From NCBI GenBank assembly GCA_029224465.1, contig JAQXUQ010000016.1:1-64000 (forward strand): a stretch of 64,000 bases of DNA, read 5' to 3'. Each line of letters opens with the position of its first letter. Position 1 is the first letter of the stretch. The position numbers were made by a program, and so were the translations under genes. Below are positions 43,591-52,293 of the stretch, piece by piece. This DNA comes from Bacillota bacterium (GTDB lineage Bacteria; Bacillota; Clostridia; Lachnospirales; Lachnospiraceae). Under the pieces are notes generated by a model. It did no database searches and was not told where the DNA came from. It worked only from the letters and a program-made list of their open reading frames with translations.

Positions 43591-45174
43591 TTATTGTCCG
43601 GAAGCTCCGTAGTTGGCAAGAACGCGGGCGGAAGGATCGTTGACATCGCAGCCCTTCCAGCTCTTGTTCGGCATCCAGAATGCCGGGATCATCTGACCCT
43701 GCCCCGGATAATATTTTTCGAAAATCTCGCGGTAGAGCAGCGATTCTTTTGTAAACGGCATCGCGTGCGGATACAGCTTGCGGCGCTTCTCATATTCCTC
43801 ATCTGTATACAGAGACTCCGCGTATTCGATCAGATCATTGCGCAGAGAGTGGCCGACTGCATCGGAAAAGGCGGCCTTCTCACGCATCAGAATATTTCTC
43901 GGAATCAGCTCGTCTGCCTCAAACGCATGCCGGAGAAGGTATTTACCGATGCCGTAGGTGTTCATCTTCTTTTCCGGATTAATGTGCATGACATAATCGA
44001 CAAAATCCAGATCGCCGAACGGTACGCGCGCCTCGAGCGAATTTACGGAAATGCAGCGGTCTGCCCGCAGCACATCGTATACATTGATTTCACGGATACG
44101 TTTTTCGGCTTCCTTCTGAAAAGCGTCGGGGGAAGGAGCAAAATCCGTATATTTATAACCGAAGAGCTCGTCGGAAATCTCGCCGGTCAGGATGACACGG
44201 ATGTTCGTGTTTTCATGAATCCACTTGCAGACAAGATACATGCCGATCGAAGCGCGGACCGTCGTGATATCAAAGGTGCCGAGAGCCGCTATGACAGGCT
44301 CGAGCGCGTTTATGACATCGTCTCTCGTGATGATGACTTCATGGTGGTTGGAACCGATATAGGCAGCGACTTCACGCGCGTATTTCAGATCGATGGCGTC
44401 AATGTCCATACCGATCGAGAAGGTTTCGAGCGGCTTCTTCATGAGCTTCGCGGCAGCCCCGCACACAAGCGAGGAATCCAGACCGCCGGAAAGCAGATAA
44501 CCGATCGGCGCGTCCGCGTCCAGACGCTTCTGAATGCCGCACAGAAGCTTGTCGTGAATGTTTTTGCAGATTTCCGGAAGATCGTCGTCCAGATACCGGT
44601 CAACCTTCGAAGGATCTTTGTAAGTATGGAACTCGCCGTCCGCGTAATAGCATCCGGGAGGGAACGGGAAAATCTTCGCGCAGGTACCGACCAGGTTCTT
44701 CGGCTCGGAGGCGAAGACGATGGTTCCTTCCGCGTCATATCCGTAATATAAAGGCCGAATGCCGATCGGGTCTCTCGCGGCAATATATTCTCCGGTGCTG
44801 CCGTCGTAGATGATCAGCGCGAACTCCGCATCCAGCACACGGAACATGGAAACACCAAGTTCCTCATAAAGAGGAAGCAGAATTTCACAGTCGGATTCGG
44901 AACGGAAAGTATAACCCTTGCCGCAGAGGTATTCACGGATCGGGCGGAAGCCGTAGATTTCACCGTTGCATACGCAGTAATTTCCATTATATTCGAAGGG
45001 CTGCATGCCCGCCTCGGTCAGGCCCATGATCGAGAGGCGGTTGAATCCCAGATACCCGTCCCCGGTCTTCATGATCCGGGACATATCCGGTCCTCTGGAA
45101 ATTGTCTTGGCGAGCATCGCCTGCATCGCTTCATATGATGCAGGCTTGCCGCAGTAGCCTAGAATGCTGCACAT
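43591..45174 (-). CDS. asnB: Asparagine synthase (glutamine-hydrolysing)
   Basis: The 527-residue enzyme makes asparagine from aspartate, ATP and glutamine. After Met removal, Cys2 (MCSILGY) is the glutaminase nucleophile; RLSIMG and NGEIYGF belong to the glutaminase domain. The synthetase domain has the PP-loop LLSGGLDSSL (about residue 230) and later conserved motifs such as LTGEISDELFGY. A GAGGAGGAGG ribosome site precedes ATG 45174. It is divergent from glnA, and its roughly 175-nt leader contains a very large hairpin. Neighbours show it belongs to the nitrogen cluster. Confidence 0.95.
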   Translation of the reverse strand: MCSILGYCGKPASYEAMQAMLAKTISRGPDMSRIMKTGDGYLGFNRLSIMGLTEAGMQPFEYNGNYCVCNGEIYGFRPIREYLCGKGYTFRSESDCEILLPLYEELGVSMFRVLDAEFALIIYDGSTGEYIAARDPIGIRPLYYGYDAEGTIVFASEPKNLVGTCAKIFPFPPGCYYADGEFHTYKDPSKVDRYLDDDLPEICKNIHDKLLCGIQKRLDADAPIGYLLSGGLDSSLVCGAAAKLMKKPLETFSIGMDIDAIDLKYAREVAAYIGSNHHEVIITRDDVINALEPVIAALGTFDITTVRASIGMYLVCKWIHENTNIRVILTGEISDELFGYKYTDFAPSPDAFQKEAEKRIREINVYDVLRADRCISVNSLEARVPFGDLDFVDYVMHINPEKKMNTYGIGKYLLRHAFEADELIPRNILMREKAAFSDAVGHSLRNDLIEYAESLYTDEEYEKRRKLYPHAMPFTKESLLYREIFEKYYPGQGQMIPAFWMPNKSWKGCDVNDPSARVLANYGASGQ

Positions 45175-45240
45175 GGAATCCTCCTCCTCATCCGGCCGGC
45201 GCTCCGGCGGACAATGTACGTTGTACTTTCTTTAATAAAT

Positions 45241-45339
45241 GTACATACAAACGCGGCAGAGAGCCGCATCCACCAACGGAGGGCACATAAATGCTGCCCG
45301 CAGGGTGGAAAGCGACGTCTCTGCCGCGTTTGTATGTAC
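45241..45339 (-). repeat. 99-bp nested hairpin in the asnB leader
   Basis: A perfect 22-bp inverted repeat (45241-45262 with 45318-45339) encloses a 6-bp stem TCCACC/GGTGGA (45269-45274 with 45304-45309), which encloses GGGCA/TGCCC (45281-45285 with 45295-45299). The predicted asnB transcript starts about 10 nt before this element, so the mRNA would begin with it. It could be a cis-regulatory RNA, an mRNA stabiliser or a small inverted-repeat element; no target-site duplication is visible. Confidence 0.8.
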
Positions 45340-45355
45340 TTGCTTTATGGAAGGC

Positions 45356-45384
45356 ATTATGACGCTCTCCCGGCGACTTGTCAA
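45356..45384 (-). promoter_or_regulatory. asnB promoter
   Basis: On the minus strand TTGACA (complement of 45379-45384), 17 bp, then CATAAT (complement of 45356-45361). The -35 overlaps the -35 of the divergent glnA promoter by five bases. Confidence 0.75.
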
Positions 45385-45406
45385 GCCTATTGCATTATTG
45401 TATACA
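45378..45406 (+). promoter_or_regulatory. glnA promoter
   Basis: TTGTCA at 45378-45383, a 17-bp spacer and TATACA at 45401-45406, with a predicted start near 45413. TTGTATACAA around the -10 is palindromic. Confidence 0.75.
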
Positions 45407-45450
45407 AAAGTCTTGACAGGCAGGAAGCCATGTGATAAAACCAGTTGCAT

Positions 45451-45515
45451 GAAGCAAAGGCGCTTCGGGAGACAGCCCGCACGGGCGGTCTCCCGAGGCG
45501 CTTTTTCGTTTTTTT
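45451..45515 (+). promoter_or_regulatory. glnA leader attenuator with ANTAR-like antiterminator hairpin
   Basis: An 18-bp stem (45456-45473 with 45488-45505) followed by a T-rich run forms a strong terminator that ends just before the glnA ribosome site. An alternative hairpin, GAAGC-AAAGGC-GCTTC (45451-45466), shares the terminator's left arm. Its 6-nt loop has A at position 1 and G at position 4, as required by ANTAR-domain antiterminators. A convincing first (P1) hairpin was not found. Confidence 0.65.
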
Positions 45516-45528
45516 GCAGGAGGAGCTT

Positions 45529-47634
45529 ATGGAAAATATCAATTCTGTACCGGAAATGTACGGAAGTCTTGTTTTCAATGACAAGGTCATGAAGGAACGG
45601 CTTCCCAAGGACATTTATAAGGCAGTTCACGCATGTGCTACGAATGGCACGCACCTGCAGCTGGACGTCGCCAATACGGTTGCCGCAGTAATGAAGAACT
45701 GGGCACTCGAGCATGGCGCCACACACTTTACGCACTGGTTCCAGCCGATGACAGGTCTTACCGCCGAGAAGCATGACAGCTTCATCAATCCGCAGGCAGA
45801 CGGTTCCGTGATCATGGATTTCTCTGGCAAGGAACTGGTAAAAGGCGAACCGGACGCTTCCTCGTTCCCCAGCGGCGGCCTTCGCGCGACCTTTGAAGCA
45901 AGAGGTTATACCGCGTGGGATCCTTCTTCTCCGGCATTCATTAAAGACGGCACCCTGTATATCCCGACCGCTTTCGCTTCTTACGGCGGCGAAGCGCTCG
46001 ACAAGAAGACTCCGCTTCTGCGTTCGATGGAAGCCCTCTCGAAGGAAGCCGTGAAGGTTCTGCACCTTCTCGGCAATACGGAAGTCACGCATGTTGATAC
46101 AACCGTCGGCTCCGAGCAGGAATATTTCCTGATTGACAAGGAGATGTATCTCAAGCGAAAAGATCTTCTCATGACCGGCCGCACACTCATCGGCGCTCCC
46201 GCTCCGAAGGGACAGGAGATGGAGGATCATTACTTCGGCGTCCTCAAGCCGAAGGTTTCCGAGTTCATGCACGATCTGGATCAGGAGCTCTGGAAGCTGG
46301 GTGTTCCCGCCAAAACAAAACACAACGAAGTCGCTCCCTCCCAGCACGAGCTGGCTCCGGTTTTCGAAACCGCGAACATCGCCGTTGATCACAACCAGCT
46401 GACCATGGAGATGATGAAGAAGGTCGCCGACAAACACGGTTATGCCTGCCTTCTGCATGAGAAGCCGTTCGAAGGCGTCAACGGCTCCGGAAAGCACAAC
46501 AACTGGTCGATCATTACCAATACCGGTGTGAACCTCCTGGATCCCGGCAAAACACCGGACCAGAACATCCAGTTTCTGGTCTTCCTGATGGCGACGATCG
46601 CCGCTGTAGACGAATACGCGGATCTGCTTCGTGTATCGGTCGCTACGGCCGGCAATGACCACCGTCTTGGCGCGAACGAGGCACCGCCGGCTGTCATCTC
46701 GATCTTTGTCGGCGATGAGCTCGCGAAGGTATTGAAGTCGATTGACGAAGGCACAGCTTTTGTATCCGAAGGAAAGACTTCGATGGGTCTTGCGGAAGTT
46801 CTGCCGCATATCACAAAAGATACGACAGACCGCAACAGAACATCGCCGTTTGCTTTCACAGGCAATAAATTCGAGTTCCGTATGCCGGGATCCTCGCTTT
46901 CCGTGGCTGACCCCAACATGGTACTGAACACGGCGGTTGCAGAGTATCTTTCGCGAATTTATGACGCGCTCAAGGATGTGCCGGAAGAGAGCCGCGACGC
47001 GGAAGTCAAGAAGCTTTTAAAGAAGCTGCTCGACGAGCACAAGAAGATTCTGTTCAACGGCAACGGTTATACGGACGAATGGATTGACGAAGCGCAGAAG
47101 CGGGGACTCTACAATCTCAAATCTCTTCCGGATGCAATGCCGCACCTGATCGGCGACAAGAGCGTCGATCTGTTCACAAAACACGGCGTATTCACGAAAG
47201 AAGAGCTGCGTTCGCGCTATGAGATCTTCCTTGAAAACTATGTGAAGACGATTCATATCGAATCTCTCACGATGCAGGAAATGGTCCGCAAGGACTTCAC
47301 ATCCGGCCTCGTATCCTATATGAAGGATGTCACAAACGAAGCGCTGAAGAAGAAGCAGCTGATGCCGGAGCTCAAGGTCAGCTACGAGACGGATATCATC
47401 GGAACGCTCGACGAGGCGGAAGGTGAAATCGATCAGGCGCTCGAAAAGCTGTCGGAGGATACACACAAGGCGGAAGCGGAAACCGATGCCTTGAAGACAG
47501 CAAGATATTATCACGACACAATCCTTACGGATATGGATACGCTCCGCGCGTCTGTAGATGCCGCGGAAGCGATTATCCCCGAGCAGTATCTGCCGTATCC
47601 GACGTACGGAGAACTGCTGTTTTCCCTCAGATGA
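45529..47634 (+). CDS. glnA: Glutamine synthetase, type III
   Basis: The 701-residue enzyme joins ammonia to glutamate using ATP. It belongs to the large GSIII (GlnN) class, far longer than type I (about 450 residues). Class motifs include GLTAEKHDSF, FPSGGLRATFEARGYTAWD, GSEQEYFLID, NEVAPSQHELAPVFE and GSGKHNNWSI; metal and ammonium ligands lie in these. ATG 45529 follows AGGAGGAGC. The leader carries an attenuator. gltB follows 108 nt downstream, together forming the GS-GOGAT cycle. ATP-dependent nitrogen assimilation in the cytoplasm is well supported. Confidence 0.97.
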   Translation: MENINSVPEMYGSLVFNDKVMKERLPKDIYKAVHACATNGTHLQLDVANTVAAVMKNWALEHGATHFTHWFQPMTGLTAEKHDSFINPQADGSVIMDFSGKELVKGEPDASSFPSGGLRATFEARGYTAWDPSSPAFIKDGTLYIPTAFASYGGEALDKKTPLLRSMEALSKEAVKVLHLLGNTEVTHVDTTVGSEQEYFLIDKEMYLKRKDLLMTGRTLIGAPAPKGQEMEDHYFGVLKPKVSEFMHDLDQELWKLGVPAKTKHNEVAPSQHELAPVFETANIAVDHNQLTMEMMKKVADKHGYACLLHEKPFEGVNGSGKHNNWSIITNTGVNLLDPGKTPDQNIQFLVFLMATIAAVDEYADLLRVSVATAGNDHRLGANEAPPAVISIFVGDELAKVLKSIDEGTAFVSEGKTSMGLAEVLPHITKDTTDRNRTSPFAFTGNKFEFRMPGSSLSVADPNMVLNTAVAEYLSRIYDALKDVPEESRDAEVKKLLKKLLDEHKKILFNGNGYTDEWIDEAQKRGLYNLKSLPDAMPHLIGDKSVDLFTKHGVFTKEELRSRYEIFLENYVKTIHIESLTMQEMVRKDFTSGLVSYMKDVTNEALKKKQLMPELKVSYETDIIGTLDEAEGEIDQALEKLSEDTHKAEAETDALKTARYYHDTILTDMDTLRASVDAAEAIIPEQYLPYPTYGELLFSLR

Positions 47635-47641
47635 CGGCCTG

Positions 47642-47718
47642 GCCGCAACCCTCGCGGCTTTGACGTAGTTCCTTAACTGTATACACCGATGGCCCCGGGC
47701 ACTCACCTGTCCGGGGCC
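47642..47718 (+). other. Two hairpins between glnA and gltB
   Basis: GCCGC-N7-GCGGC (47642-47658) and the 8-bp stem GGCCCCGG/CCGGGGCC (47691-47698 with 47711-47718) lie in the 108-nt gap. Neither has a following U run, so they are not convincing terminators; transcript processing or stability are possible roles. TGTATACA at 47679-47686 matches the glnA -10 region but has no well-spaced -35. Confidence 0.5.
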
Positions 47719-47742
47719 GGCTGGTATTCAATGGAGAATAGA

Positions 47743-50700
47743 ATGAACGATACAAAAAGATCCGAATGGACCAGTGAAGATTACGAGGCTCTTCTCACAG
47801 AGCACGATGCCTGCGGGATCGGAACCGTCGTAAATATTGACGGGCATCCGGATCACCGGGTGCTGGACGACGCTCTGACAATCGTGGAGAAGCTCGAGCA
47901 CCGCGCGGGCAAGGACGCTACCGGAAAGGTCGGCGACGGCGTCGGTATTCTCGCGCAGATTTCTCATAAGTTTTTCAAAACAGCCGCCGCAGCCGCAGGC
48001 ATCACCCTGGGCGGCGAGCGCGATTACGGCATCGGCATGCTGTTTCTTCCGCAGGACCAGATGAAGCGCATGTTCGCGATGCGCATGCTCGAAGTCATCA
48101 CGCAGAAGGAAGGACTCGAACTGCTTGGCTGGCGCAGCGTACCGGTACACCCGGAAATTCTGGGCGGACCCGCGCGCGCGTGCATGCCGTGCATCATGCA
48201 GTGCTTTATCAAACGCCCGGAGGAGACACCCCGCGGCGTCGAATTTGACAGAAGACTTTATGTTGTCCGCCGCGAGTTTGAACAGAGCTCCGAGGACACC
48301 TATATCTGCTCTCTTTCCTCGAGAACGATCGTCTATAAAGGCATGTTCCTCGTAAAACAGCTCCGCCGCTTCTATGAAGACCTGCAGAGCAAAGATTACG
48401 AGACCGCGATTGCAATTGTCCACTCGAGATTTTCAACGAATACCACGCCGTCGTGGAACCGCGCGCATCCTTACCGCATGATCGCGCACAACGGCGAGAT
48501 CAATACCATCCGCGGCAATGTGGACCGCATGCTCGCCCGTGAGGAGACCATGCACAGCCCGAACATGGAAAAGGATATCGACAGGATTTTCCCTGTCGTC
48601 AACAAATCCGGCTCCGATTCCGCGATTCTCGACAATACACTCGAATTCCTGTATATGAACGGCATGGATCTGCCTCTGGCAGTCATGGTTACAATTCCCG
48701 AGCCGTGGAAGCATAATCAGTTCATGTCCGAAGAGCGCAGGGATTTCTATCATTATTACGCAACCATGATGGAGCCGTGGGACGGCCCTGCGGCAATCCT
48801 GTTCAGCGACGGCGACCTTGTCGGCGCGACTCTCGACAGGAACGGACTGCGCCCTTCCAGATATTATGTGACCGATGACGGACGCCTGATTCTTTCTTCC
48901 GAAGTCGGTGTACTGGATATCCCTCCGGAACATATCGTGAAAAAGTCAAGACTCGAGCCCGGCCGCATTCTTTTAGTTGACACGAAGCAGAAGCGTATCA
49001 TCTCGGACGAGGAGTGCAAAACATATTACGCAAGACGCCAGCCGTACGGCGAATGGCTGGACCGGAACCTGCTGCATCTGTCGCAGCTTCCGATCCCGAA
49101 CCGGAGAGTCGAGACGCACGAGCAGGAGCTGCGGGACAAGCTTTACAAGGTCTTCGGTTATACCTATGAAGACGTAAAGGACGAAATTCTTCCGATGGCG
49201 AAGAACGCCGTGGAGCCTACCCTTTCGATGGGGCATGATGTGCCGCTTGCTGTTTTGTCAAGGCAGCACCAGCTGCTGTTCAATTATTTCAAGCAGCTGT
49301 TCGCGCAGGTCACAAACCCGCCGATTGACTCACTCCGGGAGAAGGTAGTTACCGACACAACGGTATATATCGGTTCCGACGGCGATCTGCTGCAGGAAAA
49401 GAGCGGCAACTGCACCGTGCTCGAAGTTAATGATCCGATCCTGACCGAGGTCGATCTGATGAAGATCAAGGCGCTTGATCAGCCGGGCTTTCATGTGGAG
49501 ACGGTATCGCTGCTGTTTTACAAGAACACATCGCTGGAACGGGCGCTGGAACAGCTCAATATCACGGTTGACCGCGCGGCTTCCAACGGGAAAAACATCA
49601 TCATCCTTTCCGACCGCGGCGTGGACGAGAACCATGTGCCGATTCCGTCACTGCTGGCCGTTTCGTCCGTCGAGCAGCATCTGGTCAATACCAGAAAGAG
49701 AACAGCGGTATCGCTGATTCTCGAATCCGCGGAGCCGAGGGATGTACATCAGGTAGCGGCGCTGCTTGGCTTCGGCGCGCGGGCAATCAACCCGTACCTT
49801 GCGCACGAGTGCATCGCCGAACTGATCGACAGAAGAATCCTCGACAAGGATTATCACACGGCGATTGAAGATTACAACAAAGCGCTGCTGTCCGGCGTCG
49901 TGAAAATCGCGGCGAAGATGGGCATCAGCACGATCCAATCCTATCAGTCGGCACGCATCTTTGAGGCAATCGGCCTCTCGAAGGATGTCATAGACAAATA
50001 CTTTACGGGCACGGTCAGCCGTGTCGGCGGCATCGGCATCCGTGAGATTGAGGAAGGCATCACATTCCGCCATGATCATGCGTTTGATCCTCTGGGACTC
50101 GGCGTCGACACAGCGCTTGACTCGGTCGGCTTCCATAAGCTCAGAAGCGGACGGGACAAGGAAGACCACATGTACAATCCGGAGACGATCATCGCACTGC
50201 AGCGGGCGGTCCGCGCCGGAGACTATGCAATGTTCCGCAAGTACACGGAGATGGTTGACGATGAAAAGCGTCCGCACACGCTGCGCGGCCTGACAGAGTT
50301 CGTGCCGCAGCAGCCTCCGGTTGCGATCGAAGAGGTCGAGCCGGTTGAGAGCATTGTTAAGCGGTTCAAAACAGGCGCCATGTCCTACGGCTCCATTTCG
50401 CAGGAAGCACATGAGACAATGGCCGAGGCCATGAACAGCATCGGCGGCAAGTCCAACACCGGTGAAGGCGGTGAAGACGTTTCCCGCTACGGGACGAAAT
50501 ACAACAGCGCAATCAAACAGGTCGCTTCCGGGCGTTTCGGCGTTACGAGCGCGTACCTGAACAGCGCGGTTGAAATACAGATCAAGATGGCACAGGGCGC
50601 GAAGCCCGGCGAAGGCGGACATCTTCCCGGGAAGAAAGTATATCCGTGGGTTGCAAAGGTCAGATACTCAACGCCCGGCGTATCTTTGATTTCGCCGCCG

Positions 50701-52293
50701 CCGCACCATGACATCTATTCGATCGAGGATCTGGCGCAGCTGATCTACGATCTGAAAAACGCGAACCGTTATGCAAGAATCTCGGTCAAACTTGTTTCAG
50801 AAGCAGGCGTCGGAACAATCGCTTCCGGCGTTGCCAAAGCCGGTGCGCAGGTTATTCTGATTTCCGGCTATGACGGAGGAACCGGCGCGGCGCCGGGCAG
50901 CTCGATTCATAACGCTGGTCTTCCGTGGGAGCTGGGCGTTGCCGAAGCGCAGCAGAGTCTTGTCAGCAGCGGACTGCGTGACAGAGTGTGCATCGAGACA
51001 GACGGCAAGCTCATGAGCGGCCGGGATGTCGCGATCGCGGCGCTTCTGGGAGCCGAAGAGTTCGGTTTCGCGACGGCACCGCTTGTGTGCATGGGCTGCA
51101 TGATGATGCGTGTCTGCTCGAAGGACACCTGCCCTGTCGGCATTGCGACGCAGAACGAGGTTTTACGAAAGCGTTTTGCCGGCAAGCCGGAGTACGTTGT
51201 GAACTTTATGAAGTTCATCGCGCAGCAGCTGCGGGAGATCATGGCGTCTCTCGGCTTCCGCACCGTTTCCGAAATGGTCGGACGCACCGACTGCCTGCGG
51301 ACAAGGGAGCATCAGATTACACAAAGAGCCGCGGAAGTCGATCTTTCCGGCATTCTGGATCAGACCTACGCGCATGCGGAAGGCACGCACTTTGACCCGG
51401 CACACGTTTACAATTTCCATCTGGAAAAGACGCTCGATGCATCCGCGCTTCTGCCGGCCTTTGAAAAGGCACTGCATATGAAGGCGGAAGAGGTGAAGCC
51501 GCAGCAGTTTTCGCTGAAGGTTTCCTCAACGGACAGAGCATTCGGCTCGATTCTGGGCTCCGATATAACGAGAAACTTCGGAAGCGCCCTGCCGGATGAC
51601 ACATTCACGGTCTTCGCGGAAGGCGGCGGCGGACAGTCGTTCGGCGCGTTTATTCCGAATGGCCTTACGATCCGTCTTTCGGGAGACGCGAACGACGGCT
51701 TCGGCAAGGGACTTTCCGGCGGCAAGCTGGTTGTGGTTCCGCCGGAGAAATCCAGGTTTAAAGCGAGCGAAAACATCATCATCGGCAACGTGGCACTGTA
51801 CGGCGCAACGTCCGGAAAGGCGTATGTCTGCGGCATCGCGGGCGAGCGTTTCTGCGTCCGTAATTCAGGCGCGACGGCAGTCGCGGAAGGCTGCGGTGAT
51901 CACGGCCTGGAATACATGACAGGCGGCCGCGCGGTGATTCTCGGACCTACCGGCAAGAACTTCGCGGCAGGTATGTCCGGCGGTTTTGCTTATGTACTGG
52001 ACAGCGATCACACGCTGTACCGCAGAATGAACAAGGATATGGATACTCTGCAGGAGCTGACAGACAAGTATGACATCCAGGAGCTCAAGGATATCCTGAC
52101 AGATTATGAAAAGGAAACCGGGTCGGAGCTGGCCGCGCGGATTCTGTCCGATTTCGACCGGTATCTGCCAGATTTCAAGAAGATTGTTCCGAACGATTAC
52201 CAGCGGATGCTGACAGCCATCAGCAAGTACGAGGAGCAGGGAATATCGCACGAAAACGCGATGCTCGAAGCATTCGAGGAGGTGACAGCGTAA
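47743..52293 (+). CDS. gltB: Glutamate synthase (GOGAT) large subunit
   Basis: The roughly 1516-residue enzyme transfers glutamine amide nitrogen to 2-oxoglutarate. A propeptide of 23 residues ends at DAC-GIG, where cleavage exposes the nucleophilic Cys of the glutaminase domain. Next come the central domain, the FMN-binding synthase domain (about 780-1170, with SEAGVGTIASGVAKAGAQV) and a [3Fe-4S] site CMMMRVCSKDTC. The C-terminal GXGXG beta-helix domain closes the chain. GGAG 7 nt before ATG 47743 decides the start; the ORF-track start lies 18 codons upstream. Its stop overlaps gltD. Confidence 0.96.
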   Translation: MNDTKRSEWTSEDYEALLTEHDACGIGTVVNIDGHPDHRVLDDALTIVEKLEHRAGKDATGKVGDGVGILAQISHKFFKTAAAAAGITLGGERDYGIGMLFLPQDQMKRMFAMRMLEVITQKEGLELLGWRSVPVHPEILGGPARACMPCIMQCFIKRPEETPRGVEFDRRLYVVRREFEQSSEDTYICSLSSRTIVYKGMFLVKQLRRFYEDLQSKDYETAIAIVHSRFSTNTTPSWNRAHPYRMIAHNGEINTIRGNVDRMLAREETMHSPNMEKDIDRIFPVVNKSGSDSAILDNTLEFLYMNGMDLPLAVMVTIPEPWKHNQFMSEERRDFYHYYATMMEPWDGPAAILFSDGDLVGATLDRNGLRPSRYYVTDDGRLILSSEVGVLDIPPEHIVKKSRLEPGRILLVDTKQKRIISDEECKTYYARRQPYGEWLDRNLLHLSQLPIPNRRVETHEQELRDKLYKVFGYTYEDVKDEILPMAKNAVEPTLSMGHDVPLAVLSRQHQLLFNYFKQLFAQVTNPPIDSLREKVVTDTTVYIGSDGDLLQEKSGNCTVLEVNDPILTEVDLMKIKALDQPGFHVETVSLLFYKNTSLERALEQLNITVDRAASNGKNIIILSDRGVDENHVPIPSLLAVSSVEQHLVNTRKRTAVSLILESAEPRDVHQVAALLGFGARAINPYLAHECIAELIDRRILDKDYHTAIEDYNKALLSGVVKIAAKMGISTIQSYQSARIFEAIGLSKDVIDKYFTGTVSRVGGIGIREIEEGITFRHDHAFDPLGLGVDTALDSVGFHKLRSGRDKEDHMYNPETIIALQRAVRAGDYAMFRKYTEMVDDEKRPHTLRGLTEFVPQQPPVAIEEVEPVESIVKRFKTGAMSYGSISQEAHETMAEAMNSIGGKSNTGEGGEDVSRYGTKYNSAIKQVASGRFGVTSAYLNSAVEIQIKMAQGAKPGEGGHLPGKKVYPWVAKVRYSTPGVSLISPPPHHDIYSIEDLAQLIYDLKNANRYARISVKLVSEAGVGTIASGVAKAGAQVILISGYDGGTGAAPGSSIHNAGLPWELGVAEAQQSLVSSGLRDRVCIETDGKLMSGRDVAIAALLGAEEFGFATAPLVCMGCMMMRVCSKDTCPVGIATQNEVLRKRFAGKPEYVVNFMKFIAQQLREIMASLGFRTVSEMVGRTDCLRTREHQITQRAAEVDLSGILDQTYAHAEGTHFDPAHVYNFHLEKTLDASALLPAFEKALHMKAEEVKPQQFSLKVSSTDRAFGSILGSDITRNFGSALPDDTFTVFAEGGGGQSFGAFIPNGLTIRLSGDANDGFGKGLSGGKLVVVPPEKSRFKASENIIIGNVALYGATSGKAYVCGIAGERFCVRNSGATAVAEGCGDHGLEYMTGGRAVILGPTGKNFAAGMSGGFAYVLDSDHTLYRRMNKDMDTLQELTDKYDIQELKDILTDYEKETGSELAARILSDFDRYLPDFKKIVPNDYQRMLTAISKYEEQGISHENAMLEAFEEVTA

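Noticed and set aside
45241-45339. T-box riboswitch on the plus strand
   Set aside because: GCAGGGTGGAAAGCG loosely recalls the T-box antiterminator sequence. No specifier loop or stem I is visible, the perfect outer repeat is unlike a T-box, and the plus-strand promoter lies downstream of it.
45232-46809. 525-codon minus-strand ORF
   Set aside because: Antisense to glnA and runs through the promoters and the large hairpin.
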